Shown here: positions 35,842 through 44,728 of the stretch, piece by piece
Layout of the letters: each line of letters begins with the position of its first letter
Numbering within the stretch: the stretch's first letter is position 1
Assembly: GCA_036500765.1 (NCBI GenBank)
Contig: DASYBM010000017.1
Span: forward strand, 186,001-250,000
Source of the DNA: Candidatus Sulfotelmatobacter sp.
GTDB lineage: Bacteria > Acidobacteriota > Terriglobia > Terriglobales > Acidobacteriaceae
Length of the DNA stretch: 64,000 bases
Direction: 5' to 3'
Made by a program: the position numbers and the translations under genes
Notes under the pieces: model-generated
Told to the model about the DNA's origin: nothing
The model's input: the letters and a program-made list of their open reading frames with translations, nothing else
The model's database searches: none

Positions 35842-36125
35842 GTGAGAGTCATCAAGAGTACCCTCTTGTTCGGCGCTGTGGGACTCGCGCTGACGCTTGT
35901 TATTGCAGGTCTTGCGAGTATCGCCCTAGCGTATTTGGTTGGCTCACGTTGCCCTTGTGGATTCTTCCAGCAGCAGCAAACATGGGTGCTCATGATGTCG
36001 ATTGGCCGTTGTTTCTGCTCAGCGGCAGTATCTGCTACGGTGTCGTGGCGTTTCTTCTGTACAGACTGCGAGTGCGGCACATGCGACGACGAGAGGTATC
36101 GGGCACGCAGAATCCTCGTCGATAA
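35842..36125 (+). pseudogene. Frameshifted small membrane protein
   Basis: From GTG 35842 the frame reads RVIKSTLLFGAVGLALTLVI then AGLASIALAYLVGS, a good membrane helix, but then turns into an improbable Cys-rich sequence. The next frame, from about 35940, continues as LPLWILPAAANMGAHDVDWP and LFLLSGSICYGVVAFLLYRLRVRH, a second membrane helix with a basic end. The two parts fit one two- or three-helix protein broken by a frameshift, or a sequencing error near 35940-35960. Confidence 0.5.
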
Positions 36126-36486
36126 CGTTGGGGTGGTTCACGGTGTCGATAACTGTTGAAAAATCCCGATTACACTCATCGAACCCGAAGGCTATTAGCA
36201 AGTAAGAAAGAGGGTAAGCAGATCCGAAATCCCGCGGTTCACCGGGCGTCAGCGATACCATCCGCGAGTCGTGTTTTCAAGGTACAGGTACGAGGCCTGA
36301 GGTCCGAATGCCCGCCGCCCGCTTTACATAACTACACATTCCACCAGTCCCTGACCTTCCGGTGCCAGCAGTGTTTTTTCCATCTCCGTGCCCCTCAGGT
36401 TAGAATAAAAGCACCTTTCCCCCGGCGGCTTTGCATCCAAGAAAGCTGAGGCTTCGGAAACGCGCTGCCAGCGCAACAGGTCAAGC
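36126..36486. other. Intergenic stretch before the TPR gene
   Basis: No gene or clear site seen. It holds one GTACGAGGCCTGAGGTC-type repeat copy. Confidence 0.4.
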
Positions 36487-38634
36487 ATGAATTCATTTTT
36501 TCGCCTTTCCTCATCGTTCGCATTAATGATTACTACCGTTTTCGCTGGAGTTGCGGTCTCCCAGAGTAATGCCAGCCCGGATACTCCCAAACACGATACC
36601 GCCGGCCAGAACAGCACCACTCAGGATAATTCCGCTCCGAGCACATCCGACGCCAAGCCCGCTCTCCGAAAGGTCGACCGCTCCGCCGCCTACTACCATT
36701 ACACCGTCGCCCACATGTACGAGGAGATGGTCACCGCGTACGGCCGCAGCGACTTGGCCGCCAAGGCGACCGAAGAATATCGCCTGGCGATTGAGGCCGA
36801 CCCCTCGTCGGAATTCTTGACCTCTGCCCTTGCCGAACTCTACGTCAAGACCGGCCGCATCGCCGACGCGGTCAAAGAAGCTCAGGACATCATCAAGCGC
36901 GATCCTAAGAATCTCGAAGCCCACAAGCTTCTCGGCCGCATCTATCTTCGTTCCCTCGGCGATATGCCCGGAGGTTCCGGCTCTGACAACATGCTCAAGC
37001 TGGCCATCGACCAGTATGAGCAGATCACCAGGCTCGATCCCGACAGCGTTGACGATCACCTCTTACTCGGCCGCCTCTACCGCCTGAACACCGATATGCA
37101 AAAGGCCGAAGCCGAACTCAAGACCGCCATCAAACTCGATCCCAACTCCGAAGAGGCCGTCACCACCCTCGCCATGCTTTACACCGACGAAGGCGACACG
37201 GCGCACGCGCTCAAAGTTCTCAGCTCCATTCCCGACTCTGCCCGGTCCGCCAAGCTCTACGCCGCCCTCGGTGCGGCTTACGAGCAACGCAAGGATTACC
37301 ATAGCGCCATCGATGCCTATCGCCATGCCATCGTCCTCGACCGCGACAACCTCGATGCTATTCGCGGCCTGGCCGAAAATTTATTGAATGACGGTCAACT
37401 CGACGCCGCCCTCGAACAGTACAAAGTTATCGCCGACTCCAATCCCGAGGACGCACAAACCTACGTTCGCATGGCCGAGATTTATCGCCGCCAAGGTAAA
37501 TACGACCAGGCCCTCGAAAATCTCAAGCGCGCCGATACCCTCGTCCCCGATACCATGGACGTTCCCTACAGCATGGCCTCGGTTTACCAGGCCCAGGGCC
37601 GATACGACGACGCCATCAAGCTCTTGCAGGATCTGCTGAAGCGGACCGACAAGAGCGACACCGCCATGAGCCAGGCCGACCGCAACAATCGCGCCATCTT
37701 CATCGAGCGCCTCGGCATGGTCTACCGCGAGCAAGAAAACTACACCGCCGCCGTCGATACTTTCCGCAAGATGCTGACGCTCGGCGACGAAAACGCCCGC
37801 AGCGGCTACCAGGAAATCATCGACACCTATCGCGAAGCCAAGCAATGGCCGCAAGCCACCGCCGTCGCCAAAGAAGCGGTCAAGAAAATGCCCGATGACC
37901 GCGACCTCCGCATGGTGCTCGACGCCCAACTCGCCGACTCCGGCGAGATCGACAAGCCCATCGCCGATATCCGCTCCATGCTCAAGGGCGGTCCGGAAGA
38001 TCGCGAAGTCTATCTCCGCCTCGCCATCATCTACACCCGCGCCAAGCGCTACGACGAAGCTCTCGATGCACTCGCCAAAGCCGAGCAATTGTCAACGAAG
38101 CCCGACGAGAAGGCCTATGTGTCATTCCTGCGTGGCGATCTTTACCAGCGCCAGAAAAATTTCGATCAGGCCGATGCCGAATTTCGCAAAGTCCTGGCCA
38201 TCACTCCGCCCAGCGACCCTCAAGCCGCCGCCACGCTCAACTATCTCGGCTACATGAATGCCGATCGCGGCGTGAAGCTCGAAGAGTCGCTCAACTACAT
38301 CAAGCAGGCCTTATCGCTCGATCCCAACAACGGAGCTTATCTCGACTCGCTCGGTTGGGCCTACTTCAAGCTGGGAAAGTATGAACAAGCAGAAGAGAAT
38401 TTGACGAAAGCCGAATCGCACATGAGCACCGATCCCACGGTGCAGGAGCATCTCGGCGATCTCTACCAGAAAACCGGACGCCTCAAACTCGCCGCCTCGC
38501 ACTGGGATCGCGCCGTCCAGGAGTGGAATAAGACCGTCCAGGCCGAAGTCGACACCGAGGCCTTCGCCAAAGTCCAACAAAAACTGGACGCCGCCAAAGT
38601 AAAACTGGCCAAAGAAGAATCCGACAAGCACTGA
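36487..38634 (+). CDS. Secreted TPR-repeat protein
   Basis: A 715-residue protein. The N-terminus ALMITTVFAGVAVSQSNA is a signal peptide or anchor, followed by a Ser/Thr-rich linker. From residue 70 there are about 15 tetratricopeptide repeats, e.g. AEAELKTAIKLDPNSEEAVT, SAIDAYRHAIVLDRDNLDAI and QALSLDPNNGAYLDSLGWAYFKLGKYEQAEENL. The C-terminus is charged. TPR solenoids of this size on the periplasmic side usually scaffold secretion, polysaccharide export or envelope assembly; no such partner is near. Confidence 0.9.
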   Translation: MNSFFRLSSSFALMITTVFAGVAVSQSNASPDTPKHDTAGQNSTTQDNSAPSTSDAKPALRKVDRSAAYYHYTVAHMYEEMVTAYGRSDLAAKATEEYRLAIEADPSSEFLTSALAELYVKTGRIADAVKEAQDIIKRDPKNLEAHKLLGRIYLRSLGDMPGGSGSDNMLKLAIDQYEQITRLDPDSVDDHLLLGRLYRLNTDMQKAEAELKTAIKLDPNSEEAVTTLAMLYTDEGDTAHALKVLSSIPDSARSAKLYAALGAAYEQRKDYHSAIDAYRHAIVLDRDNLDAIRGLAENLLNDGQLDAALEQYKVIADSNPEDAQTYVRMAEIYRRQGKYDQALENLKRADTLVPDTMDVPYSMASVYQAQGRYDDAIKLLQDLLKRTDKSDTAMSQADRNNRAIFIERLGMVYREQENYTAAVDTFRKMLTLGDENARSGYQEIIDTYREAKQWPQATAVAKEAVKKMPDDRDLRMVLDAQLADSGEIDKPIADIRSMLKGGPEDREVYLRLAIIYTRAKRYDEALDALAKAEQLSTKPDEKAYVSFLRGDLYQRQKNFDQADAEFRKVLAITPPSDPQAAATLNYLGYMNADRGVKLEESLNYIKQALSLDPNNGAYLDSLGWAYFKLGKYEQAEENLTKAESHMSTDPTVQEHLGDLYQKTGRLKLAASHWDRAVQEWNKTVQAEVDTEAFAKVQQKLDAAKVKLAKEESDKH

Positions 38635-38757
38635 CACAATTTCAGTTGACGATTTCAGATTGAGAACCATTCGAGAACCGCTGAGGTTTTCAATCTGAAA
38701 ATCGCAAATCTAAAATCTGAAATCAAACCGCTGCCGCAAACCTGCTATCCTCTCCCC

Positions 38758-39879
38758 ATGCTCGCCGCCTACGCGGTGCACGTTACCCAGTCCCGCGGAC
38801 GCCGCTTTCCTGAGGCCCCGCATCCCTACCGCAACGATTTTCAGCGTGACCGCGACCGCGTCATTCACGCCCGCGCCTTCCGCCGCCTGGAAGCCAAGAC
38901 GCAGGTCTTCACCCGCCGCTATTCCGACCACTTCCGCAACCGCCTAACGCATACTCTCGAAGTCTCCCAAGTCTCCCGCACCATCGCCGGAGCCCTCGCC
39001 CTCAACGTCGATCTCGCCGAAGCCCTCGCCCTCGTCCACGACCTCGGCCATCCCCCCTTCGGCCACGCCGGCGAAAAAGCGCTCAACCACGCCATGCGCG
39101 ACCATGGACTCAGCTTTGACCACAACCTCCACGCCCTCCGCATCGTCGAAGATTTCGAGCGGCGCTACGCCGCCTTCCGCGGCCTGAATCTCACCTTCGA
39201 AGTCCGCGAAGGCATCATCAAGCACTCGCGCGACTACGCGGAGAAAGATCATCCCGAACTGGCAGAATATCTCTTAGACCAGCGCCCGCCACTTGAAGCC
39301 CAGCTGATCGACCTGACCGACGAAATCGCCTACAACACCGCCGACCTCGACGACGGCTTCGAAGCGCATCTCCTCACGCTTGACCAAATCCGCGATGGCG
39401 TCCCCGTCTTCGACCGCTTCTTCCGCGAAGTCGAACAAATCTACCCTACCGTCCCCGCCAAACTGAAATTCAACGAAACCGTAAAGCGCATTCTCAACCG
39501 CTTCGTCGACGACCTCATCACCCACACGCGCGCCCGAATCAGGCAGGCGAAAATTGAAACCTTGGAAGATGTTCGCGGCCACAAAGACCGCCTCGCCGCC
39601 TTCAGCCCCGGAGTCGAAGCCGAGCGCAAAGAAAGCAAGGATTTCCTCTACGAAAATCTCTACTACAGCCCATCGCTAGCCGAAGAAAAAGACGACGCAG
39701 AACGCATCGTCACCGAACTATTCGCCTTCTGGCGCTCCCACCCCGAGTCCCTCCCGCCCAACTACTACGAGAAAGTACGCAGCCAGCAAGACTCCCTCCC
39801 CCGCGTAATCTGCGACTACATCGCCGGCATGACCGATACCTTCATCTCCGAGCAATACGAAAAACACTGCGGAAGCTAA
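38758..39879 (+). CDS. dgt: Deoxyguanosinetriphosphate triphosphohydrolase-like HD protein
   Basis: A 373-residue HD-superfamily dNTPase. HD motif: NRLTHTLEVSQVSR (first His), ALVHDLGHPPFGHAGEKAL (HD pair plus extended dGTPase signature), and DLTDEIAYNTADLDDGF. RRLEAKTQVF near the N-terminus is typical of the short Dgt/SAMHD1-like form. It hydrolyses dNTPs to deoxynucleosides and triphosphate, controls nucleotide pools and can limit phage growth. ATG 38758 gives a normal N-terminus. Confidence 0.93.
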   Translation: MLAAYAVHVTQSRGRRFPEAPHPYRNDFQRDRDRVIHARAFRRLEAKTQVFTRRYSDHFRNRLTHTLEVSQVSRTIAGALALNVDLAEALALVHDLGHPPFGHAGEKALNHAMRDHGLSFDHNLHALRIVEDFERRYAAFRGLNLTFEVREGIIKHSRDYAEKDHPELAEYLLDQRPPLEAQLIDLTDEIAYNTADLDDGFEAHLLTLDQIRDGVPVFDRFFREVEQIYPTVPAKLKFNETVKRILNRFVDDLITHTRARIRQAKIETLEDVRGHKDRLAAFSPGVEAERKESKDFLYENLYYSPSLAEEKDDAERIVTELFAFWRSHPESLPPNYYEKVRSQQDSLPRVICDYIAGMTDTFISEQYEKHCGS

Positions 39880-39891
39880 CCGTGCTCGCGT

Positions 39892-39917
39892 AGGGGCGGA
39901 CGCATTAGTCCGCCCCT
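39892..39917. repeat. GGAC-GCATTA-GTCC hairpin, copy 3
   Basis: 10-bp stem AGGGGCGGAC/GTCCGCCCCT with loop GCATTA behind dgt, possibly a terminator of that gene. A second unrelated repeat (TGGCTTGAGTGGGGCA) follows at 39945-39962. Confidence 0.75.
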
Positions 39918-40050
39918 ATGGGTGGCCCACGCAAGCCCGGTTTTGGCTTGAGTGGGGCAGGTCAACAAGCTTGAGTGGGCAGTTCAACGGACGGGAGCCA
40001 TTTTTCTCATCTTGCGAGAAGTGTGAGCGTTGTGGCACAGGCCGGGAAGG

Positions 40051-40377
40051 CTACTCGCAGGGAATTTCAACTTCCACATAGCTGCCGGGCGTGGCGGCAT
40101 TGATGGTGCCGAGAATTTTGGTGGCAGCCCGCTTCACCATCGGCCATTGGGAATTTTCTAAAACGATAAGCGCAATCTTGCGGCCCTTGAGATTCTGCTG
40201 ATACCGGATGTTTTTGTCCGTGGTGATGATGACAGAAAAACCTGCCCGCTCGGCGGCGTCGATCAACGCCCCGTTTGTGAGTTCTTCCCAGCCATGCAAC
40301 CGCGCTTCTTCGATGGTATGGCCGGTTAGAAAACGAGCAAGACCGCGTGGAGTGCCATTGTCGAAAAGAATAAGCAT
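40051..40377 (-). CDS. DUF5615 PIN-like toxin
   Basis: A 108-residue protein: LILFDNGTPRGLARFLTGHTI with an early Asp, EELTNGALIDAAERAGFSVIITTDKNIRYQQNLKGRKIALIVL. This is the DUF5615/Mut7-C-like PIN fold, with the acidic residues in FDN and TTDKNI. It lies 12 bp downstream of a DUF433 gene, its usual antitoxin partner. Likely RNase toxin. Confidence 0.88.
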   Translation of the reverse strand: MLILFDNGTPRGLARFLTGHTIEEARLHGWEELTNGALIDAAERAGFSVIITTDKNIRYQQNLKGRKIALIVLENSQWPMVKRAATKILGTINAATPGSYVEVEIPCE

Positions 40378-40389
40378 GACGCTGCGGCG

Positions 40390-40623
40390 TTAACCGTAGC
40401 TTGGGGCTTTGTCGAGCGAACGTGCGACGAAAGCCATAAGCTCGTCGATCTGTTCGCGGGTCACGGGAAACTCTTCGATCACTTCTTCAATGCTCATTCC
40501 GGCTTCAAGGTTTTCGAACAACACTTTGACCGGCGTTCGGGTACCCTTCAATACCCAGGCGCCGCTCACCTTGCCGGGGATGCTCTCCACCGCGGGACAT
40601 TGCGACCAATCCAAGGTTGCCAT
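40390..40623 (-). CDS. DUF433 antitoxin
   Basis: About 77 residues from ATG 40621-40623 (MATLDWSQCPAVESIPGKVSG). Contains VLKGTRTPVKVLFENLEAGMSIEEVIEEFPVTREQIDELMAFVA, the full DUF433 signature (winged-helix DNA-binding antitoxin). It precedes the DUF5615 toxin on the same strand. A longer frame to 40656 is less likely; GGGGGATAAAC lies before the chosen start. Confidence 0.88.
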   Translation of the reverse strand: MATLDWSQCPAVESIPGKVSGAWVLKGTRTPVKVLFENLEAGMSIEEVIEEFPVTREQIDELMAFVARSLDKAPSYG

Positions 40624-40781
40624 GTTTATCCCCCTCCGTGCTCGTATTTCTACCACTCTTTAGCGTTCGCAACAAAATCCCGCCACATTCGCCACCACAT
40701 CAATCGCCACGCCCCGCACTTCCTCCACTCGGATTCGCTCGACTGAATCCGTAAGAGAGCAACCCCGGCAGCTGGTACTTT

Positions 40782-41456
40782 CTACAAATTCGTGGGCACT
40801 CGCACCACTCGCTTCTGAATCGCCCACATCACCAATTCCGCCTTATTGTGAATCCCCAGCTTCCTCATTAAGTTGAATTTGTGCGCGTCCACCGTCTTCA
40901 TGCTGAGCCCCAACACGCCCGCCGCAGACCGCACTGTCCTGCCCTCCGCCAGCAACTTCAACACCTCGCGTTCGCGCGATGTCAAAAGCCGCTGCCGTGG
41001 AAGCATCTCCTGGGCTGGCCAATCGCCCCGCCGTCGTTCCCGGATCTCCGGTCGGCCAATCCTCTGGCCCGCGTGCGTCCGCCTCACCATCTCCACTAAC
41101 TCTTCCGCCGATGTGCGCCGCACCGCGCAACTGGCAGCATCGCCGCGCGCCTCCCGCAGCACGTCGTCATGCTCATATGTGGTCAGGAACAACACCTTGG
41201 TGGTCGAGCACTCCTGCACGATCAACCACTCGGTCTGGTCGGGAGCGCAACTGAACAGGCGCGCGTCGGTGATGACGATCTCCGGCCGGTGCGCATACAC
41301 TTCGCGTAAAGCTTCGGCGGCATTTCCGGCCTCCGCCACTACCTTCACGTCCGGTTCGTCCTCCAGCAGCCGCCTCAATCCCTGCCGCAGCAAAACATGG
41401 TCGTGCACCAGCAGGCAGTGAATTACCTTATCCTCAAACACTTCTTCGCCTTCCAT
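40782..41456 (-). CDS. NarL/FixJ-type response regulator with an atypical receiver
   Basis: A 224-residue protein starting at MEGEEVFEDKVIH (a longer frame to 41681 extends into the neighbouring intergenic region). Receiver: LLVHDHVLLRQGLRRLLEDEPD, VITDARLF with the expected phospho-Asp. The usual acidic pair near the N-terminus is HD rather than DD, and the conserved Lys (LLK) is replaced by Arg (AVRR). The LuxR HTH has LTSREREVLKLLAEGRTVRSAAGVLGLSMKTVDAHKFNLMRKL. The receiver may be phosphorylation-independent or weakly phosphorylated. It faces aroC divergently. Confidence 0.88.
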   Translation of the reverse strand: MEGEEVFEDKVIHCLLVHDHVLLRQGLRRLLEDEPDVKVVAEAGNAAEALREVYAHRPEIVITDARLFSCAPDQTEWLIVQECSTTKVLFLTTYEHDDVLREARGDAASCAVRRTSAEELVEMVRRTHAGQRIGRPEIRERRRGDWPAQEMLPRQRLLTSREREVLKLLAEGRTVRSAAGVLGLSMKTVDAHKFNLMRKLGIHNKAELVMWAIQKRVVRVPTNL

Positions 41457-41691
41457 CTGTGCGTGGGGCAACACAGGGCAACTCCTTACAATTGATTGGC
41501 CAGAGAACCTTGCGATGCGGCGCAGATGCCACTTCAATCCGAGGCGGAGAACTCGTTGCGTAATTGTACCGCTCAGGGTCGCCCTTTGGCTTGTGAAATT
41601 CACTTTCCCGCGCCTTTTCTTCAAAATACGTGCCCCCGGATTCCCACTCTGAAACCCTGATCCCTCCCGCATCAGGTACAATCGAGCGTTT

Positions 41692-42864
41692 ATGCTGCGC
41701 TATTTCACCGCCGGAGAGTCCCACGGCGAAGCCCTGGTTGCCTTCCTTTCCGGCATGCCCGCCGGATTGAAAATCGATCAGGCCTTCCTCGACCGCGAAC
41801 TCTGGCGCCGCCAACAAGGCTACGGCCGCGGCGGCCGCATGAAGATCGAGCGCGACTCGGCCCACATCCTCTCCGGCGTCCGCCAAGGCATGACGATCGG
41901 CTCCCCCATCTCCGTCCAACTCGAAAATCGCGACTGGAAGAACTGGCAGGAATCCTTGCCCGTCGCCGAGGGCGATCCGGCTAAGCACAAACGCGTCGCC
42001 TCGCCCCGCCCCGGCCACGCCGATCTCGCCGGAGCCTTGAAATACAACTTCCCGGAAGCCCGCTACGTGCTCGAACGCGCCTCCGCCCGCGAATCCGCTG
42101 CCCGCGTGGCCCTGGGCGCGATCGCCAAACTTTTCCTGCAAGAACTGGACATCGAAGTCCTCAGCCACGTGATCACCACCGGCAGCGTCACTCTGGCCGA
42201 CGAAGTTGAATGGAAAACAATCCACGCCCTGCATAGTCGTGAGGAAGTCCTCCTCAACTGCGCCGACCCCGAAACCGAGCAGCGCATGAAAGAAGAAGTC
42301 GACAAGGTTCTCCGCAGCGGAGATTCTCTCGGCGGCGTCTTCGAGGTCGTCGCCCACCAGGTCCCGCCCGGCCTCGGCACTTACGTTCAATGGGATGAAC
42401 GCCTCGACGCCCTGCTCGCCGCCGCGGTCATGTCGCTGCAAGCCGTCAAAGCTGTAGAAATCGGCGCCGGCGTTGCTGCCGCCTTCGCTCCCGGCTCCGC
42501 CGTACACGATGAAATTGGCTACTCCGCCACATCCGGCTACACCGCGTTCTCCCGCACTCGCAACAACGCCGGCGGCATTGAAGGCGGCGTCTCCAATGGC
42601 CAGGAAATCCGCGTGCGCGGCTATCTAAAGCCGATCTCCACGCTGCGCCGCCCGCTTCAGTCTGTGGATTTTTCTACCCGCGAGCCGGTGAAAGCCGCCT
42701 ACGAGCGCTCCGATGTCTGCGTCGTGCCCGCCGCCGGAGTCGCAGCCGAAGCCATGGTCGCTCTCACCCTCGCCCGCGCCGCCCTCGAAAAATTCGGCGG
42801 CGATTCCATCACCGAAACCCTAAGAAATTTTCAAGGCTACTGCGAGCAATTGAGAAACTATTAA
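41692..42864 (+). CDS. aroC: Chorismate synthase
   Basis: FMN-dependent last step of the shikimate pathway. Motifs: GESHGEALVAFLSGMPAGL, RRQQGYGRGGRMKIE, RPGHADLAGALKY, ARESAARVALGAIAK, and DEIGYS...RTRNNAGGIEGGVSNGQEI with the FMN-binding arginine. At 390 residues it has normal length. ATG 41692 begins MLRYFTAGESHGE. The next gene def follows after a repeat. Confidence 0.97.
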   Translation: MLRYFTAGESHGEALVAFLSGMPAGLKIDQAFLDRELWRRQQGYGRGGRMKIERDSAHILSGVRQGMTIGSPISVQLENRDWKNWQESLPVAEGDPAKHKRVASPRPGHADLAGALKYNFPEARYVLERASARESAARVALGAIAKLFLQELDIEVLSHVITTGSVTLADEVEWKTIHALHSREEVLLNCADPETEQRMKEEVDKVLRSGDSLGGVFEVVAHQVPPGLGTYVQWDERLDALLAAAVMSLQAVKAVEIGAGVAAAFAPGSAVHDEIGYSATSGYTAFSRTRNNAGGIEGGVSNGQEIRVRGYLKPISTLRRPLQSVDFSTREPVKAAYERSDVCVVPAAGVAAEAMVALTLARAALEKFGGDSITETLRNFQGYCEQLRNY

Positions 42865-42874
42865 CGAAGGAGGG

Positions 42875-42911
42875 CCGAAGACCAACGACCGACGACCGAC
42901 GACCGACGACC
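42875..42911. repeat. CGACCGA tandem heptads before def
   Basis: Runs of CGACCGA at 42888-42910, ending 5 bp before the def start codon, so the repeat forms the ribosome-binding region and no Shine-Dalgarno is visible. Confidence 0.8.
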
Positions 42912-42915
42912 GCCC

Positions 42916-43425
42916 ATGATCTATCCCATCGTTAAATTCGGCAACCCAGTTCTCGAAAAGCCCTCCGAGACCGTCACCGTCTTCGATGACGCCCTGCAAA
43001 CGCTCATCGCCGACATGTTCGAGTCCATGTACGCCGCCCACGGAGTCGGCCTCGCCGCCCCTCAAATCGGCATCGGCCGCCGCATCGCCGTAATCGACGT
43101 CACCTTCAAAGAAGATCCCAACGCCCAACTCGTCCTCATCAATCCCGAAATCATTCACACCGAAGGCCGTCACTCCCAAAGCGAAGGCTGCCTCAGCATC
43201 CCCGATTTCCGCGAAAATGTCTCCCGTCCCACCAAAGTCACCGTCCGCGCACAGGACGCCAAGGGCAAGCTCTACGAAAAAACCGGCGAAGACCTGCTGG
43301 CCCGCGCCTTCCTCCACGAAACCGATCACCTCAACGGCAAGCTCTACATCAGCCACATCAGCGCCCTGAAACGCGATCTGATGAAACGCAAAATCCGCAA
43401 ACTCATGAAAGCTGGAGAATGGTAA
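42916..43425 (+). CDS. def: Peptide deformylase
   Basis: Removes the N-formyl group from nascent proteins. Motif 1 GVGLAAPQIG, motif 2 EGCLSIP (Cys metal ligand), motif 3 HETDHLNG (HExxH). At 169 residues it is a type I enzyme. It lies upstream of fmt, its natural functional partner, with a 180-bp gap rich in AAATTACCC repeats. Confidence 0.97.
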   Translation: MIYPIVKFGNPVLEKPSETVTVFDDALQTLIADMFESMYAAHGVGLAAPQIGIGRRIAVIDVTFKEDPNAQLVLINPEIIHTEGRHSQSEGCLSIPDFRENVSRPTKVTVRAQDAKGKLYEKTGEDLLARAFLHETDHLNGKLYISHISALKRDLMKRKIRKLMKAGEW

Positions 43426-43604
43426 AGAATTGTGTAATTTGATAATTGGGTAATTTAGTAAATTAAAATCCAGGCCATGCTGGTTTGCGTCAGCCGCAGT
43501 CTTGGCTTGATTTTCTTAGCGTCCTTCGCGGCTTTTCCTTAGCGACCTTTGCATTTCAAGCTTTTGACCTTGGCTTTTAAATTACAAAATTACCCAATTA
43601 CAAA

Positions 43605-44540
43605 ATGCCTCTAGATCTTGTTTTCTGCGGCACTCCGAGCTTCGCAGTACCCACGCTCGAGAAGGTGGTCGAAGCCGCCCACCGTGTCCAACTCGTCGTG
43701 ACCCAGCCCGATCGCCCCAAAGGCCGCGGCCTCGACGTCGTCGCTTCACCCGTCAAGCAGTCCGCCCTGAAATTAAATCTCCCCATCGCTCAGCCCGACC
43801 GCATCAAAACCAACGACGCATTCCGCGCCCAACTCACCGCCCTCCATCCCGACGCCATCATCGTCGTCGGCTACGGCTGCATCGTTCCTCAGTGGATGCT
43901 CGATCTCCCACCCTTCGGCAACATCAACGTCCACGCCTCGCTGCTCCCAAAGTACCGCGGCGCCGCGCCAATTCAGTGGGCCATCGCCAACGGCGAAACC
44001 GTCACCGGAGTCACCACCATGCGCATCGACGCCGGCCTCGACACCGGCGACATCCTCCTCCAGCAAGAACTTCCCATCTCACCCGAAGACACCACCGAAA
44101 CCATCGCTCCCCAACTCGCAGTGATCGGCGCCGACCTGCTCGTCGAAACTCTACGGCAATTGCAAGCCCAACGGATTCACCCCCGGCCGCAAGACAATTC
44201 GCAAGCAACGCTCGCCCCGATTCTGAAAAAAGAAGATGGCCATGTCGACTTCTCCCGCTCCGCCGCAGAAATTTTCAACCGCATCCGCGGCTTCCAACCC
44301 TGGCCGGGCGCATACACAAAATTCCGCGGCAAGAACCTGCAAATCATAAAAGCACGCCCAGCCACCGAATCCTTGCCACCTGCGGAAATCCACGCAGAAG
44401 ACGACCGACTCCTGGCCGGATGCGGCTACAACACATCGTTGGAACTATTGGAGCTTCAGCTAGAAGGGAAGAAACGTACCTACACCCCAGATTTCATCCG
44501 CGGCTATCGACCGAAGCCCGCCGAAAAGTTAGGCGTTTAG
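43605..44540 (+). CDS. fmt: Methionyl-tRNA formyltransferase
   Basis: A 311-residue enzyme. LVFCGTPSFAVPTLEKVV opens the Rossmann domain; the catalytic segment INVHASLLPKYRGAAPIQWAI has the SLLP loop and Asn/His, and MRIDAGLDTGDILL supplies the catalytic Asp. The C-terminal tRNA-binding barrel (DFSRSAAEIFNRIRGFQPWPGAYT) is present. Order def-fmt-rsmB is the widespread arrangement. Confidence 0.97.
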   Translation: MPLDLVFCGTPSFAVPTLEKVVEAAHRVQLVVTQPDRPKGRGLDVVASPVKQSALKLNLPIAQPDRIKTNDAFRAQLTALHPDAIIVVGYGCIVPQWMLDLPPFGNINVHASLLPKYRGAAPIQWAIANGETVTGVTTMRIDAGLDTGDILLQQELPISPEDTTETIAPQLAVIGADLLVETLRQLQAQRIHPRPQDNSQATLAPILKKEDGHVDFSRSAAEIFNRIRGFQPWPGAYTKFRGKNLQIIKARPATESLPPAEIHAEDDRLLAGCGYNTSLELLELQLEGKKRTYTPDFIRGYRPKPAEKLGV

Positions 44541-44572
44541 GGCAGTATAGTTGGTGGAACAAAAGAGCGATG

Positions 44573-44620
44573 TCATCCTGAGCGAAGCCGTTTTTCAGGC
44601 GGAGCGAAGGATCTCAGTCT
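44573..44620. repeat. Dispersed repeat, TCATCCTGAGC family
   Basis: TCATCCTGAGCGAAGCCG ... GAAGGATCTCAG between fmt and rsmB, almost identical to 24910. Confidence 0.85.
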
Positions 44621-44728
44621 TATCTGCTCTCGCGCGGAAGCCAACAGACTATCGCTGAACATTCCTCAGTGCCCTCTGTGGTGAAGGGTTAGCTTTCCCC
44701 AACCCACGAAAGCCTACAATCGAAACGA

